A DNA stretch of 64,000 nucleotides from Lentisphaeria bacterium (GTDB lineage Bacteria; Verrucomicrobiota; Lentisphaeria; Victivallales; Victivallaceae), in contig JAFWBQ010000023.1 of the NCBI GenBank assembly GCA_017507125.1, forward strand, positions 1-64,000, given 5' to 3'. The translations under genes and the position numbers were made by a program. This document shows positions 42,618 through 50,595 of the stretch, one piece after another. The notes under the pieces are model-generated. The model ran no database searches. It was given only the letters and a program-made list of their open reading frames with translations, and was not told where the DNA came from. Every line of letters begins with the position of its first letter. The stretch's first letter is position 1.

Positions 42618-43610
42618 TTATTCGCTTTTCGGGGCACGGGTCATGAGCTCATCAATGACTTGGGGAACCTCTCTTGAGTCATAAAGAATGGCATGGATAC
42701 CATTGATGATGGGCGTATCAGCTCCGGCTTTTTTTGCCAGAGCAAATGCACCGCGGGCGGTGTAGACACCTTCGGCGACCACCATTCCCATATCCTTGAG
42801 GATTTCCGGCAATTTTCTGCCTTTGCCCAGTTCTTCTCCAACATGGCGGTTGCGGCTGTGCCCTGAACAGCAGGTGACGATCAGGTCGCCAACGCCGCTC
42901 AGACCGGCAAAGGTACTTTTTTCTCCTCCGAGCATTTCGCCCAGATTCCCCATTTCATGAATACCCCGGGTCATGAGAGCTGCTTTGGGATTGTCTCCGA
43001 GTTTCATCCCGTCAAGGATCCCGGCGGCGATGGCAAAAACATTTTTTAAAGCGCCGCCCAGTTCCACACCCACCACATCAGAAGAAGTGTAAACTCGGAA
43101 ATTCTTATTCATGAATATCTTCTGAACCAGCAACGCGTTTTCCGGATCAGCGGAGGCTGCCGTTACCAGTGTCGGAACCTGACGGATGACCTCTTCAGCA
43201 TGGCTGGGACCGGAAAGAGCAACGTATGGAATGCTGCCCAGTTCCTCCTGCATCATTTCACTGATCCTGAACCAGCTCTCTTTTTCAATGCCCTTGGCGG
43301 CATTTACGAATAACTTTTCCTTTATGCCCGGAAGAGCCGCAAATTTTTTGAGCGTTTGCCTGAGAAACTGGGTGGGGGTGACAAACAGGAGTATTGAAGC
43401 ATCCTGCACTGTTTCCGCCGGATCAGAGGTGAATTTTAAATTATCGGGCAGTTTGATGCCGGGGAGGAACTTGACATTTTCCCGACGGGTCTGCATCTCT
43501 TCAAGATAATCGGGGAAGGGGCCCCAAAGAGTCACCTCATGACCGTTTGCAAGAAGAACGCAAGCCAGAGCCGTCCCCCATGCTCCATCACCGATAACGC
43601 CGATTTTCAT
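42618..43610 (-). CDS. gpsA: Glycerol-3-phosphate dehydrogenase (NAD(P)+)
   Basis: 330 residues. N-terminal Rossmann motif G-D-G-A-W-G-T-A-L, then S-G-P-S-H-A-E-E-V, catalytic-region G-G-A-L-K-N-V-F-A-I-A-A-G and a C-terminal T-C-C-S-G-H-S-R-N-R-H-V-G. It makes sn-glycerol 3-phosphate from dihydroxyacetone phosphate for phospholipids. A separate enzyme for the opposite enantiomer is encoded at 53928-55229. Confidence 0.97.
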   Translation of the reverse strand: MKIGVIGDGAWGTALACVLLANGHEVTLWGPFPDYLEEMQTRRENVKFLPGIKLPDNLKFTSDPAETVQDASILLFVTPTQFLRQTLKKFAALPGIKEKLFVNAAKGIEKESWFRISEMMQEELGSIPYVALSGPSHAEEVIRQVPTLVTAASADPENALLVQKIFMNKNFRVYTSSDVVGVELGGALKNVFAIAAGILDGMKLGDNPKAALMTRGIHEMGNLGEMLGGEKSTFAGLSGVGDLIVTCCSGHSRNRHVGEELGKGRKLPEILKDMGMVVAEGVYTARGAFALAKKAGADTPIINGIHAILYDSREVPQVIDELMTRAPKSE

Positions 43611-43645
43611 TATTTGATTCTCCGTTTGATTTTTTACTTCCTGTT

Positions 43646-43674
43646 AATGTACTGCCGTAAGAAGAAAAAAGCAA
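43646..43674 (-). promoter_or_regulatory. Promoter of gpsA
   Basis: Read leftward: TTGCTT (43669-43674), 17 bp, TACATT (43646-43651). Confidence 0.6.
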
Positions 43675-43690
43675 TACAATTTTTTGAAAT

Positions 43691-43718
43691 TTGCAAAAAA
43701 TTTTTTTTGAAGTATATT
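43691..43718 (+). promoter_or_regulatory. Promoter of the zinc-ribbon rhomboid gene
   Basis: TTGCAA (43691-43696), 16 bp, TATATT (43713-43718), predicting a start near 43725. Divergent from gpsA. Confidence 0.7.
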
Positions 43719-43753
43719 ATTGAAACCATATCAAATAAAGTTGGAGAAATGCC

Positions 43754-44920
43754 ATGGCGCTTGAAATGAAATGTCCTGAATGCGGCGGGAGTTTGGAACG
43801 CCGCTTCTTCAAAGACAAAATCAGCTTCAGCTGCAGAACATGCGGCGGTTCTCTTGTTGCTGTGGGCGTGCTGCGTTCTCTGTGCCGCAGCAAAGAGTTT
43901 GTCAACAGTTTATGGAAAATTTCAGCGTCAGCACCTTTGGCACCCGGAAAAAAATGTCCCTGCTGCAATCAGACTATGCGAAGATGTTGTCTTGCCGGTG
44001 ACAACGGAGCTGTGACATTGGAACTTGATCTCTGCCGCGCCTGCCAGATGGTCTGGTTTGACCCGGGAGAACTTTCTCAAATTGCGCTTACTGAAGCACA
44101 GCAGATGAAATTGCCGCCACGGGCAAGGGAGATCATGGCTGAATATCAGGTAAAAAAGATCGCTGCCGCAGAAGCGGGGCGAACTATCGGTTACGGAATA
44201 GAGGATGATGAACCCCTGCAGCCATGGAAATGGCTGCCCGGCCTTCTGGGACTGCCGGTTGAGATGGAAGAAGAAAGTACATGGAGCTCCATTCCTTTTG
44301 TGATGCTGAGTGCCCTGGCGCTTTGTCTTGTCGTTTTTTTATTTACAGCGGGAAATCTTGCTCAAGTGATTCAAAAGTACGGATTTATTCCAGCTCAGCC
44401 TTTCAGAGAATACGGCGCAACACTTTTCAGTTCCATGTTTCTCCACGGTTCTGTGTGGCATCTTGTGGGCAATCTCTATTTTCTCTTTGTATTCGGGGAT
44501 GATGTGGAGCTTGAACTGGGAAAACTGAAAATGATGTACCTGCTTTTCCTTTCAGGCTTTTCCGCACTGTTTTTTCATTGGCTTTGTGGTTCTGCAAGTA
44601 CGATCCCCTGTGTTGGAGCAAGCGGATTTATTTCAGGTATCATCGCCTTTTATGCCGTGACCTTTCCATGGCGCAGAGTGGGATTCTGTTTCAGAAACAG
44701 GTGGTATGGCGGCTTCGGCTGGATCTCTTATCCCGCCTGGCTCCTCTTTGCCGTCTGGTGCGTTTTTCAAATCATCATGGCAATGATCGCCGCCAAAGCG
44801 GAAACGTCGGGGGGCGTTGCTTACTCTGCCCACCTGGGAGGAGCCATCCCCGGTGTCGTCTGGGGCGTGCTTCAGCGCCTTTCTTCCCGTTGGAAAGAAC
44901 AGGGAGGCGTGCCGTTGTAA
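43754..44920 (+). CDS. Rhomboid-family intramembrane protease with N-terminal zinc ribbons
   Basis: 388 residues. Two zinc-ribbon-like modules lead (cysteines 7, 10, 27, 30 and 68, 71, 94, 97), the second with a W-F-D-x-G-E-L pattern as in zf-TFIIB-type domains. A rhomboid domain follows (about 180-375): H-G-S-V-W-H-L-V-G-N on helix 2, catalytic Ser290 in G-A-S-G-F-I-S-G and His360 in A-H-L-G-G. It should cleave transmembrane substrates; the ribbons may select them from the cytosolic side (inference). Its 3' end overlaps the convergent CysZ-like gene by 49 bases. GGAG lies upstream. Confidence 0.92.
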   Translation: MALEMKCPECGGSLERRFFKDKISFSCRTCGGSLVAVGVLRSLCRSKEFVNSLWKISASAPLAPGKKCPCCNQTMRRCCLAGDNGAVTLELDLCRACQMVWFDPGELSQIALTEAQQMKLPPRAREIMAEYQVKKIAAAEAGRTIGYGIEDDEPLQPWKWLPGLLGLPVEMEEESTWSSIPFVMLSALALCLVVFLFTAGNLAQVIQKYGFIPAQPFREYGATLFSSMFLHGSVWHLVGNLYFLFVFGDDVELELGKLKMMYLLFLSGFSALFFHWLCGSASTIPCVGASGFISGIIAFYAVTFPWRRVGFCFRNRWYGGFGWISYPAWLLFAVWCVFQIIMAMIAAKAETSGGVAYSAHLGGAIPGVVWGVLQRLSSRWKEQGGVPL

Positions 44921-45618
44921 AGTATTGAGGCCCCAATTATGATGCCGGGAAGTGTCAGGGGCAGCAGCAGGGGCAGCAGCTGGATCAGATAGACTGCAAT
45001 TCCGAATCCGAGAACTTCCGTGCCGCGGTTTCTGAAAAAGAACCGCGTTTCACGGACGTTTTGCCCCCTGATAAAGCCCGGTGCAAAAAGGAGCGAATAC
45101 GCCATCCTTATGCCCATGATAATGATCAGCAGGATCTGACCCGCCAGAGGCAGAAAGAAACTGAGGGTAAAAAAGAGCAGGAACAGAATGGTTGTATTGA
45201 GACCGAAATGTACCGCCTGCAGAGTGAATTCAAACTGACGGGAAAGAGGAATATCAGAAAGCTCTGTCCGATAATATTTTTTTTCAAATTCTTCGAGAAG
45301 TTTGTCAAAAAATATGCTTCCGAAGATCTCAAAAAGTGTACCCAAAGTAGTCAGAATGATGACTGAAGCAAGCACGACCGCAATGACAGTCAGACTCCCT
45401 TCAAGCAGGGATTTGAGAAATTCAGGATAGTCTGCCATCCGTGAAGTCAGGTAATTACTGAGAATGTTGGAGAGATGAATCAGGAGCCATATCATGCCGG
45501 TATAGACCGCCAGCAGCATCAGCCAGGGGGCCGTCGTAAATTTCCAGAGAGCTCTGTCTTTATAAAAACAGTTGATCCCTTCAAAGGCACAGAAGGCGCC
45601 GTGGAAAAAATTCTTCAT
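44872..45618 (-). CDS. EI24/CysZ-like membrane protein
   Basis: 248 residues, about five membrane segments. The N-terminal G-I-N-C-F-Y-K-D-R-A-L-W-K-F-T-T-A-P pattern and overall layout fit the EI24 (PF07264) family, which includes the sulfate permease CysZ. The substrate is unknown. Its start overlaps rlmN (ATGA), and its last 49 bases overlap the rhomboid gene in the opposite direction. Confidence 0.8.
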   Translation of the reverse strand: MKNFFHGAFCAFEGINCFYKDRALWKFTTAPWLMLLAVYTGMIWLLIHLSNILSNYLTSRMADYPEFLKSLLEGSLTVIAVVLASVIILTTLGTLFEIFGSIFFDKLLEEFEKKYYRTELSDIPLSRQFEFTLQAVHFGLNTTILFLLFFTLSFFLPLAGQILLIIIMGIRMAYSLLFAPGFIRGQNVRETRFFFRNRGTEVLGFGIAVYLIQLLPLLLPLTLPGIIIGASILYNGTPPCSFQREERR

Positions 45619-46655
45619 GATTTTTTCTCCTCTGCCTTGATTCTCAACTGGCCGCAGGCAGCGTTTTTTCCGCTGCCGCGCTCAATGCGCCGGGTGACAA
45701 CGGCCCCTGCTGCAAGAGCGTTCTTTTCAAAACTTTCGATCCGTTCTCTGGAAGGACGCCGGAAAGCACTTCCCGTTGAGTTGTAGGGAATCAAATTTAC
45801 TTTTGCATGGTGGGCAAAAGCAAGACGGCCGAGAGCTTCTGCCTGGGCATCGGAGTCATTGATCCCTGCCAGAAGCGTGTACTCCAAAGTGACCATGCGG
45901 CCCGCTTTTTCCCGGTAGGTGTCAACGGCACTCAGGATATCTTTGATGGGAAAGCGCAGAGGATCGGGGATGATTTTAGCACGGGTTTCCTCATCGGGTG
46001 CGTGAAGACTCACTGCCAGAGTGTACTCCTTTTTCAGCTCAGCGAACTTAAGCATTCCGGGGATATAGCCGCTGGTGGAAACTGTGATCCGCCGGGGGGC
46101 AAAACAGAAGCCTGTTTGCGAAGAGAGCATTTCAAGAGCCGGGAAAAGTTCATTGCAGTTGAGAAGTCCTTCTCCGATCCCCATGAAAACGATATTATCG
46201 CATCTTCTGCCCAGATAATTGCATCCCAGCAGAAACTCTTCAAGGATCTCTCCTGTGTGAAGATTACGCTTCAAACCGTTTTTACCTGAAGCGCAGAAAC
46301 GGCATCCCACCGGACACCCCACCTGCGTGCTGAGGCAGAATGTGACTCTGCCGTCGCCCGCCGGAATGATTGCCATTTCGATGTGTTCGCCGTCGAAAAG
46401 TTCAAGAAGCAGTTTGGTGACACCGTCAGAAGAGGACTCTTTCTCTGAAATTTTCATCGAGGGCGCATAAAAATTCTCCAACAGTTTCCGGCGCAGCTCA
46501 GCGGGAAGATTGAGCATCTTTTCCGGTTCAATGATCAGTTTCTCTCTGATCCACTGCTGAAGTTGTTTTGCCCGGAATCCGGGGAAGCCTGATTCTTTGC
46601 ACCACTGGCTCAACTCTTCAGCAGTTTGGGCAATGAGAAATTTTTTTACTTGCAT
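45615..46655 (-). CDS. rlmN: Dual-specificity RNA methyltransferase RlmN-like
   Basis: 346 residues. Radical SAM cluster Cys114-x3-Cys118-x2-Cys121, the N-terminal HhH-like region and the C-terminal A-A-C-G-Q-L catalytic Cys of RlmN. It methylates C2 of A2503 in 23S rRNA and A37 of some tRNAs. The common G-M-G-E-P-L motif reads G-I-G-E-G-L here (159-164), a variation worth noting. It overlaps the upstream TPR gene by 10 bases. Confidence 0.9.
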   Translation of the reverse strand: MQVKKFLIAQTAEELSQWCKESGFPGFRAKQLQQWIREKLIIEPEKMLNLPAELRRKLLENFYAPSMKISEKESSSDGVTKLLLELFDGEHIEMAIIPAGDGRVTFCLSTQVGCPVGCRFCASGKNGLKRNLHTGEILEEFLLGCNYLGRRCDNIVFMGIGEGLLNCNELFPALEMLSSQTGFCFAPRRITVSTSGYIPGMLKFAELKKEYTLAVSLHAPDEETRAKIIPDPLRFPIKDILSAVDTYREKAGRMVTLEYTLLAGINDSDAQAEALGRLAFAHHAKVNLIPYNSTGSAFRRPSRERIESFEKNALAAGAVVTRRIERGSGKNAACGQLRIKAEEKKS

Positions 46656-48226
46656 GTTTCTCTTTTCTTTCTGACGGAAGCCGCATTGAATTCCATTTCA
46701 AAAGGAGCATATTTCAAGGCAAGATCGTAGTAACGGCGGGGAGATTTTCCCTGTGCCGCAGCGATGTCACCTGCATGTTCAAAAATAGTGGCGATTCCCT
46801 CACGGGGCTTGATGCGTGCAAGAGCCTTGTTGATCAGCTGCTCCGCCTCGGCGTAACGCTTTTCTCTGAAGGCGATCCAAGCCATGCTGTCAAGATATGC
46901 GACATTTTCCGGTTCTTTGCTTAAAGCGTAGGTCAGAAGTTTCCGGGCGTTGGGAAGATCCAGGTTCAACACTGCAGAGACATATCCCACAGAGTTGGCA
47001 AAAGCAGGCAGTTGCATCTGGGGCGCCAGGATCTTTTCTGCCATGCGGAACATGTCAGGATCCTTCAGCTTTTCTGCAAGCGACAGAAGAATGTGACCGA
47101 TCCGGTAGTCCGGGGGAGTTCCTGATTGAATGGCTTGGGAAATAAAGCGATAGAGCGTTTTCCACTCTTTTTTCATTGTGAGAAGCTGGCAGTACAATGT
47201 AAAATGATGTTTTTCCGGAAGTTTTTTCAGAGCCTTTTCTGCTTCAGCATACATACCGGCGTTGAGTAATGTTTTGAAAAGGAGTTCCGTTGTATCAAAC
47301 CGGGGATTCATTTCAGTGACTGCGGATGCCGCATTGTTGAAGTCAGCCACGCTGCCGCACTCTACCGCAGTTGTAAGCAGCCAAATATTGGACTCAGTAC
47401 TGCGGATGCGTTTGTCGTAATCCCGGGCAAAGGCAATGGCTTTATTCTTCATTATAAAACGGAACTTTATATAGAAATACAATACGGCATCAGCACTCCT
47501 GCGGTCTGAGATTTTTCCGGAACCGGCATCAATGAGTGCTGTTGCCTCGTTGAAACACTTTTCAAGTGCTTTGCCCCGTTCTTCGGCTCCGGTGGCATAA
47601 GATTGGGCTGCTGCTGTATAACAGTAGTCCGCCAGAACAAGCCCGGAAAGCATGGCGTAGGGAGAAGGAGCTTTCTGCCAGAGCTGGAAAAGAGAGAGAA
47701 GTTTATCGTATTCCCCCGCCTGGACCATCGCATCAGCTGCAGCCGGAAGCAAATGAAAAAGATGCTCTTTTTTCCACAACAGACGTGTCGTGAGCCGCTG
47801 TGGGGGGAGTGTTAACAGAGGAGCAAGCTGTTTGATCCGGAGTGACGCCGGTACATCGCAGGCACGATTCAGGGCACTGCCGTGAAGAGCCGCCAGAATA
47901 TGATCCGGATTTTTTTCCCACATGGCATTGTATTTCTGCAAAACAGCATCGCACTTCTTAAGTTTTTGGAAAGCTGTCCTGAAAGCCTGCAGGGGCGTTT
48001 CTGCATTGTTCAGATCCTTCTCAATAATGTCAAGAAGTTTGAAACACTGTTGTTCCGGATCCTTTTCAAGAAGTGCATTGACAAAAAGAGCAAGAACCTC
48101 TTCCCGTGGAGCAGGAGCTTTTGCCTTGAGGACAGGGAGCGGTGCTGCATCTGAGGCAATGCCTGCCCCCGCAGAGAGCTGTACTGCTGTCAATGCGCCA
48201 AGGAAAATAAAAAGTTTTCTGATCAT
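46646..48226 (-). CDS. Exported TPR-repeat protein
   Basis: 526 residues. Signal peptide (about 1-22, ending S-A-G-A-G), then helical repeats through most of the length with a clear TPR near the end (Y-L-D-S-M-A-W-I-A-F-R-E-K-R-Y-A-E-A-E). Probably a periplasmic scaffold. I do not recognise a more specific family. It heads a unit with rlmN and the CysZ-like gene. Confidence 0.8.
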   Translation of the reverse strand: MIRKLFIFLGALTAVQLSAGAGIASDAAPLPVLKAKAPAPREEVLALFVNALLEKDPEQQCFKLLDIIEKDLNNAETPLQAFRTAFQKLKKCDAVLQKYNAMWEKNPDHILAALHGSALNRACDVPASLRIKQLAPLLTLPPQRLTTRLLWKKEHLFHLLPAAADAMVQAGEYDKLLSLFQLWQKAPSPYAMLSGLVLADYCYTAAAQSYATGAEERGKALEKCFNEATALIDAGSGKISDRRSADAVLYFYIKFRFIMKNKAIAFARDYDKRIRSTESNIWLLTTAVECGSVADFNNAASAVTEMNPRFDTTELLFKTLLNAGMYAEAEKALKKLPEKHHFTLYCQLLTMKKEWKTLYRFISQAIQSGTPPDYRIGHILLSLAEKLKDPDMFRMAEKILAPQMQLPAFANSVGYVSAVLNLDLPNARKLLTYALSKEPENVAYLDSMAWIAFREKRYAEAEQLINKALARIKPREGIATIFEHAGDIAAAQGKSPRRYYDLALKYAPFEMEFNAASVRKKRETCK

Positions 48227-48240
48227 ATTGTTACCCTGTA

Positions 48241-48311
48241 TTTAAAAAATTAAAGCGTCCGCTGATCGGAAATGAAATGAATCAGATTCATTTCAACCGC
48301 AAAACGGACGC
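48241..48311 (-). terminator. Composite hairpin terminator after the bS22-like gene
   Basis: On the minus strand GGCGTCCG/CGGACGC (48305-48311 with 48255-48261) encloses a second perfect hairpin (GAAATGAA/TTCATTTC) and is followed by TTTAATTTTTT. The two-part shape is unusual; partial read-through could feed the TPR operon that starts just after it. Confidence 0.75.
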
Positions 48312-48393
48312 CTCCAAGAGTGCGAAATAAGTCCCGCCGCACCTCTGAAACAGAGGTTGTCTTTCCGCTGTGCGGAAATTTTATGGCGACGAC

Positions 48394-48486
48394 TTATTTC
48401 TTGTTCTTGTGCCGCAAGGACTTGAGCTGCTTCTTGCGCTTGTGCTTGGCGATTTTTTTACGCCGTTTTTTCTTGAGATTGCCCAT
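48394..48486 (-). CDS. Tiny basic ribosomal protein, bS22/COX24 (AURKAIP1) family
   Basis: 30 residues, M-G-N-L-K-K-K-R-R-K-K-I then K-H-K-R-K-K and a Lys-rich end. The pattern is that of the small AURKAIP1/COX24-domain proteins (bS22 in mycobacteria, mS38 in mitochondria), which bind the small ribosomal subunit near the decoding region. It sits behind a strong promoter and ahead of a composite terminator, as expected for a highly made small protein. It is easily missed because of its size. Confidence 0.85.
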   Translation of the reverse strand: MGNLKKKRRKKIAKHKRKKQLKSLRHKNKK

Positions 48487-48533
48487 GATGATACCACATT
48501 TGTTCAATTAATTAACAAAACCGATTGTATCAT

Positions 48534-48561
48534 AATATAGCACTCTTAACGAAAAAAACAA
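48534..48561 (-). promoter_or_regulatory. Promoter of the bS22-like gene
   Basis: Read leftward: TTGTTT (48556-48561), 16 bp, TATATT (48534-48539) with extended TGC. Start near 48527, about 41 bases before the ATG. Confidence 0.7.
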
Positions 48562-48676
48562 CTCAAAAGTGAAGATATTTATGGAAAAAATGCAAATATT
48601 TTCCATTTTTATCCTTGAAACTCTCTCTCCGGGAATTTTTTTTGCAGCAGCTCAGGTGCTTCCCGGAAAAAAGAAA

Positions 48677-48703
48677 AGAAAAAACGCCGGGATTTCCGGC
48701 GTT
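48677..48703 (-). terminator. Intrinsic terminator of recJ
   Basis: Perfect 8-bp stem AACGCCGG/CCGGCGTT (48683-48690 and 48696-48703) followed on the minus strand by TTTT. Confidence 0.85.
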
Positions 48704-48725
48704 CCAGGGTGAAATTTCTTCAGCT

Positions 48726-50435
48726 TCAGCAGCAGTGGATGTCCACGATACTCAACTGCGGTTGTTCAATGCCCTGATGGGTATTGAGCTGAGGCGTTGC
48801 CAAAATATCACAATATTCAGAAGAGAAGTTTTCCACCCCCTGGTTAAAGGCGATGAAGTCCATGGAAACATTTCTCTGACGCATAAGTCCTCTTGTATGA
48901 CTTCCGCCGCACGTAGCGCTGCATCTGATGATCTGCACGTCGTTGAAACGGAAGACCGGGCGCGGATTGCTGTGACCGAAAGGAGAAAGTTTTCCCAGGT
49001 ATTCAAAGAATTCCCGCGTCAGTTCAGAGAAAAAGATCTCACCATCGTAGGAAATGGAATTTTCAAGATCTGCCGTGTCGATTTGACGTCCGATCTCTTT
49101 ATTCATCATGTCAAAGAAATCTGCGATTTTTTCTGTTCTGAGACCGACTCCCACTGCCATGGGGTGTCCGCCGTAACGTTCAAGCAGATGGGCACTCTTT
49201 GAAAGCACTTCTACAAGGTTCAAATTGGCAATGCTGCGGCCTGAGCCGTAGGCGACATCTCCCTGTACCGTCAGAACGATGGTGGGGCGGTTGTACTCTC
49301 TTGCCAGACGGGAGGCCACAATACCGATGACTCCCTGATGCCAGTTTCTGCCTGCCACAAGGAGTGCGCAGGGGCTCATCCAGGCAAGATGACGCTCGAT
49401 CTGTTCCCGAGCCTCCTGATAAATCTCCTGTTCTTTCTGCTGTCGGTCGCGGTTGAAGCGCTCAAGCTGTGAAGCACAGGCATACGCTTCCACGATCTGA
49501 CCGGATTGGAGCAGTTTCAACGCAACATTGGCATCCCCGACCCGGCCGGCGGCATTGATCCGCGGCGCAAGACGGAAGGTGATGTCGGCGGGGGTGAGTT
49601 CAGAACGGAGTTTGGAACTTTCTATAAGTGCACGGACTCCCGGGCGCAGCTGACGTTGGAGCGCTTCGATCCCGTATTTGACCATGATCCGGTTTTCCCC
49701 CAGCAGAGGTACGATATCGGCAACGGTTCCCAGAGCCACATAGTCCAGAACCTCCTCAAGCCGGGTGGTGAATCCGCCCAGATTGTTTTCTCTGCCGTAT
49801 TTGACGAAAGCGTGAGAGAGTTTGAAGGCTGCACCTGCTCCTGAAAGCAGCTGCAGATCCGCAAGTGCCGGGTAGACCTTGGGATTGATGACCGCCAGAG
49901 CATCCGGCAGCGAAGGACCTGCTTCATGGTGGTCTGTGACGATCACGTCGATCCCCATCTCCCTTGCCCGTGTTACTGCGTCGCAGCTGGTGATACCGCA
50001 GTCCACTGTGACAAGGACACCGCAGATACCGAAAGACTCAAGCGCTTTGTCAAGGGATTCCGGAGTGAAGCCGTAACCATCATCAAAGCGGTGGGGAATG
50101 AAGGAGTTTACGATTGCGCCGTTGCTGCTGAGAACCCACGCCAAAAGCGCACTGGCGGTAATACCGTCAGTGTCATAATCACCATGGATCAGAATAGGCT
50201 CTTTGTTGGCAACAGCTTTCCACAACCTCGCCGCCGCTTCCCGGATCCCCGGGAAACGGTAGGGGTCGCTCAAATTTCCGAGCCGCGGATTCAGGAAACT
50301 TTCCACCTGATCCGCACCGATGCCGCGCGCGGCAAAAATGAGGGCTATGGGACGGGGGAGATCGAAACTCCGCTGCAGTCCTCTGATTTCTTCCTCAAGA
50401 TTTCCGGCGTTGACTTTCCACTTGTTTACACCCAT
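48726..50435 (-). CDS. recJ: Single-stranded-DNA exonuclease RecJ
   Basis: 569 residues, typical length. DHH domain motifs H-G-D-Y-D-T-D-G (about 81-88), V-D-C-G-I and T-D-H-H-E (about 168), DHHA1 motif G-G-H-P-M-A-V-G near 430. It degrades single-stranded DNA 5' to 3' in recombination and repair. Confidence 0.97.
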   Translation of the reverse strand: MGVNKWKVNAGNLEEEIRGLQRSFDLPRPIALIFAARGIGADQVESFLNPRLGNLSDPYRFPGIREAAARLWKAVANKEPILIHGDYDTDGITASALLAWVLSSNGAIVNSFIPHRFDDGYGFTPESLDKALESFGICGVLVTVDCGITSCDAVTRAREMGIDVIVTDHHEAGPSLPDALAVINPKVYPALADLQLLSGAGAAFKLSHAFVKYGRENNLGGFTTRLEEVLDYVALGTVADIVPLLGENRIMVKYGIEALQRQLRPGVRALIESSKLRSELTPADITFRLAPRINAAGRVGDANVALKLLQSGQIVEAYACASQLERFNRDRQQKEQEIYQEAREQIERHLAWMSPCALLVAGRNWHQGVIGIVASRLAREYNRPTIVLTVQGDVAYGSGRSIANLNLVEVLSKSAHLLERYGGHPMAVGVGLRTEKIADFFDMMNKEIGRQIDTADLENSISYDGEIFFSELTREFFEYLGKLSPFGHSNPRPVFRFNDVQIIRCSATCGGSHTRGLMRQRNVSMDFIAFNQGVENFSSEYCDILATPQLNTHQGIEQPQLSIVDIHCC

Positions 50436-50468
50436 TTGTTTCTCTTTTCTTATTTAATCTTCTTTATT

Positions 50469-50497
50469 AACATAACTCCGAAATTGAAATAATCCAA
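50469..50497 (-). promoter_or_regulatory. Promoter of recJ
   Basis: Read leftward: TTGGAT (50492-50497), 17 bp, TATGTT (50469-50474). Confidence 0.5.
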
Positions 50498-50548
50498 ACG
50501 AAAATTTAAAAAAAATGCAAAATTTAGTGAAAATTTCTGATTTTCGGG

Positions 50549-50577
50549 TTGAAAAATGCTTCTGAGAGAAGTATTGT
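50549..50577 (+). promoter_or_regulatory. Promoter of the six-hairpin glycosidase gene
   Basis: TTGAAA (50549-50554), 17 bp, TATTGT (50572-50577), start near 50584. It places the in-frame TTG at 50578 upstream of the transcript. Confidence 0.6.
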
Positions 50578-50595
50578 TTGTCTGAAACTTTCTTT

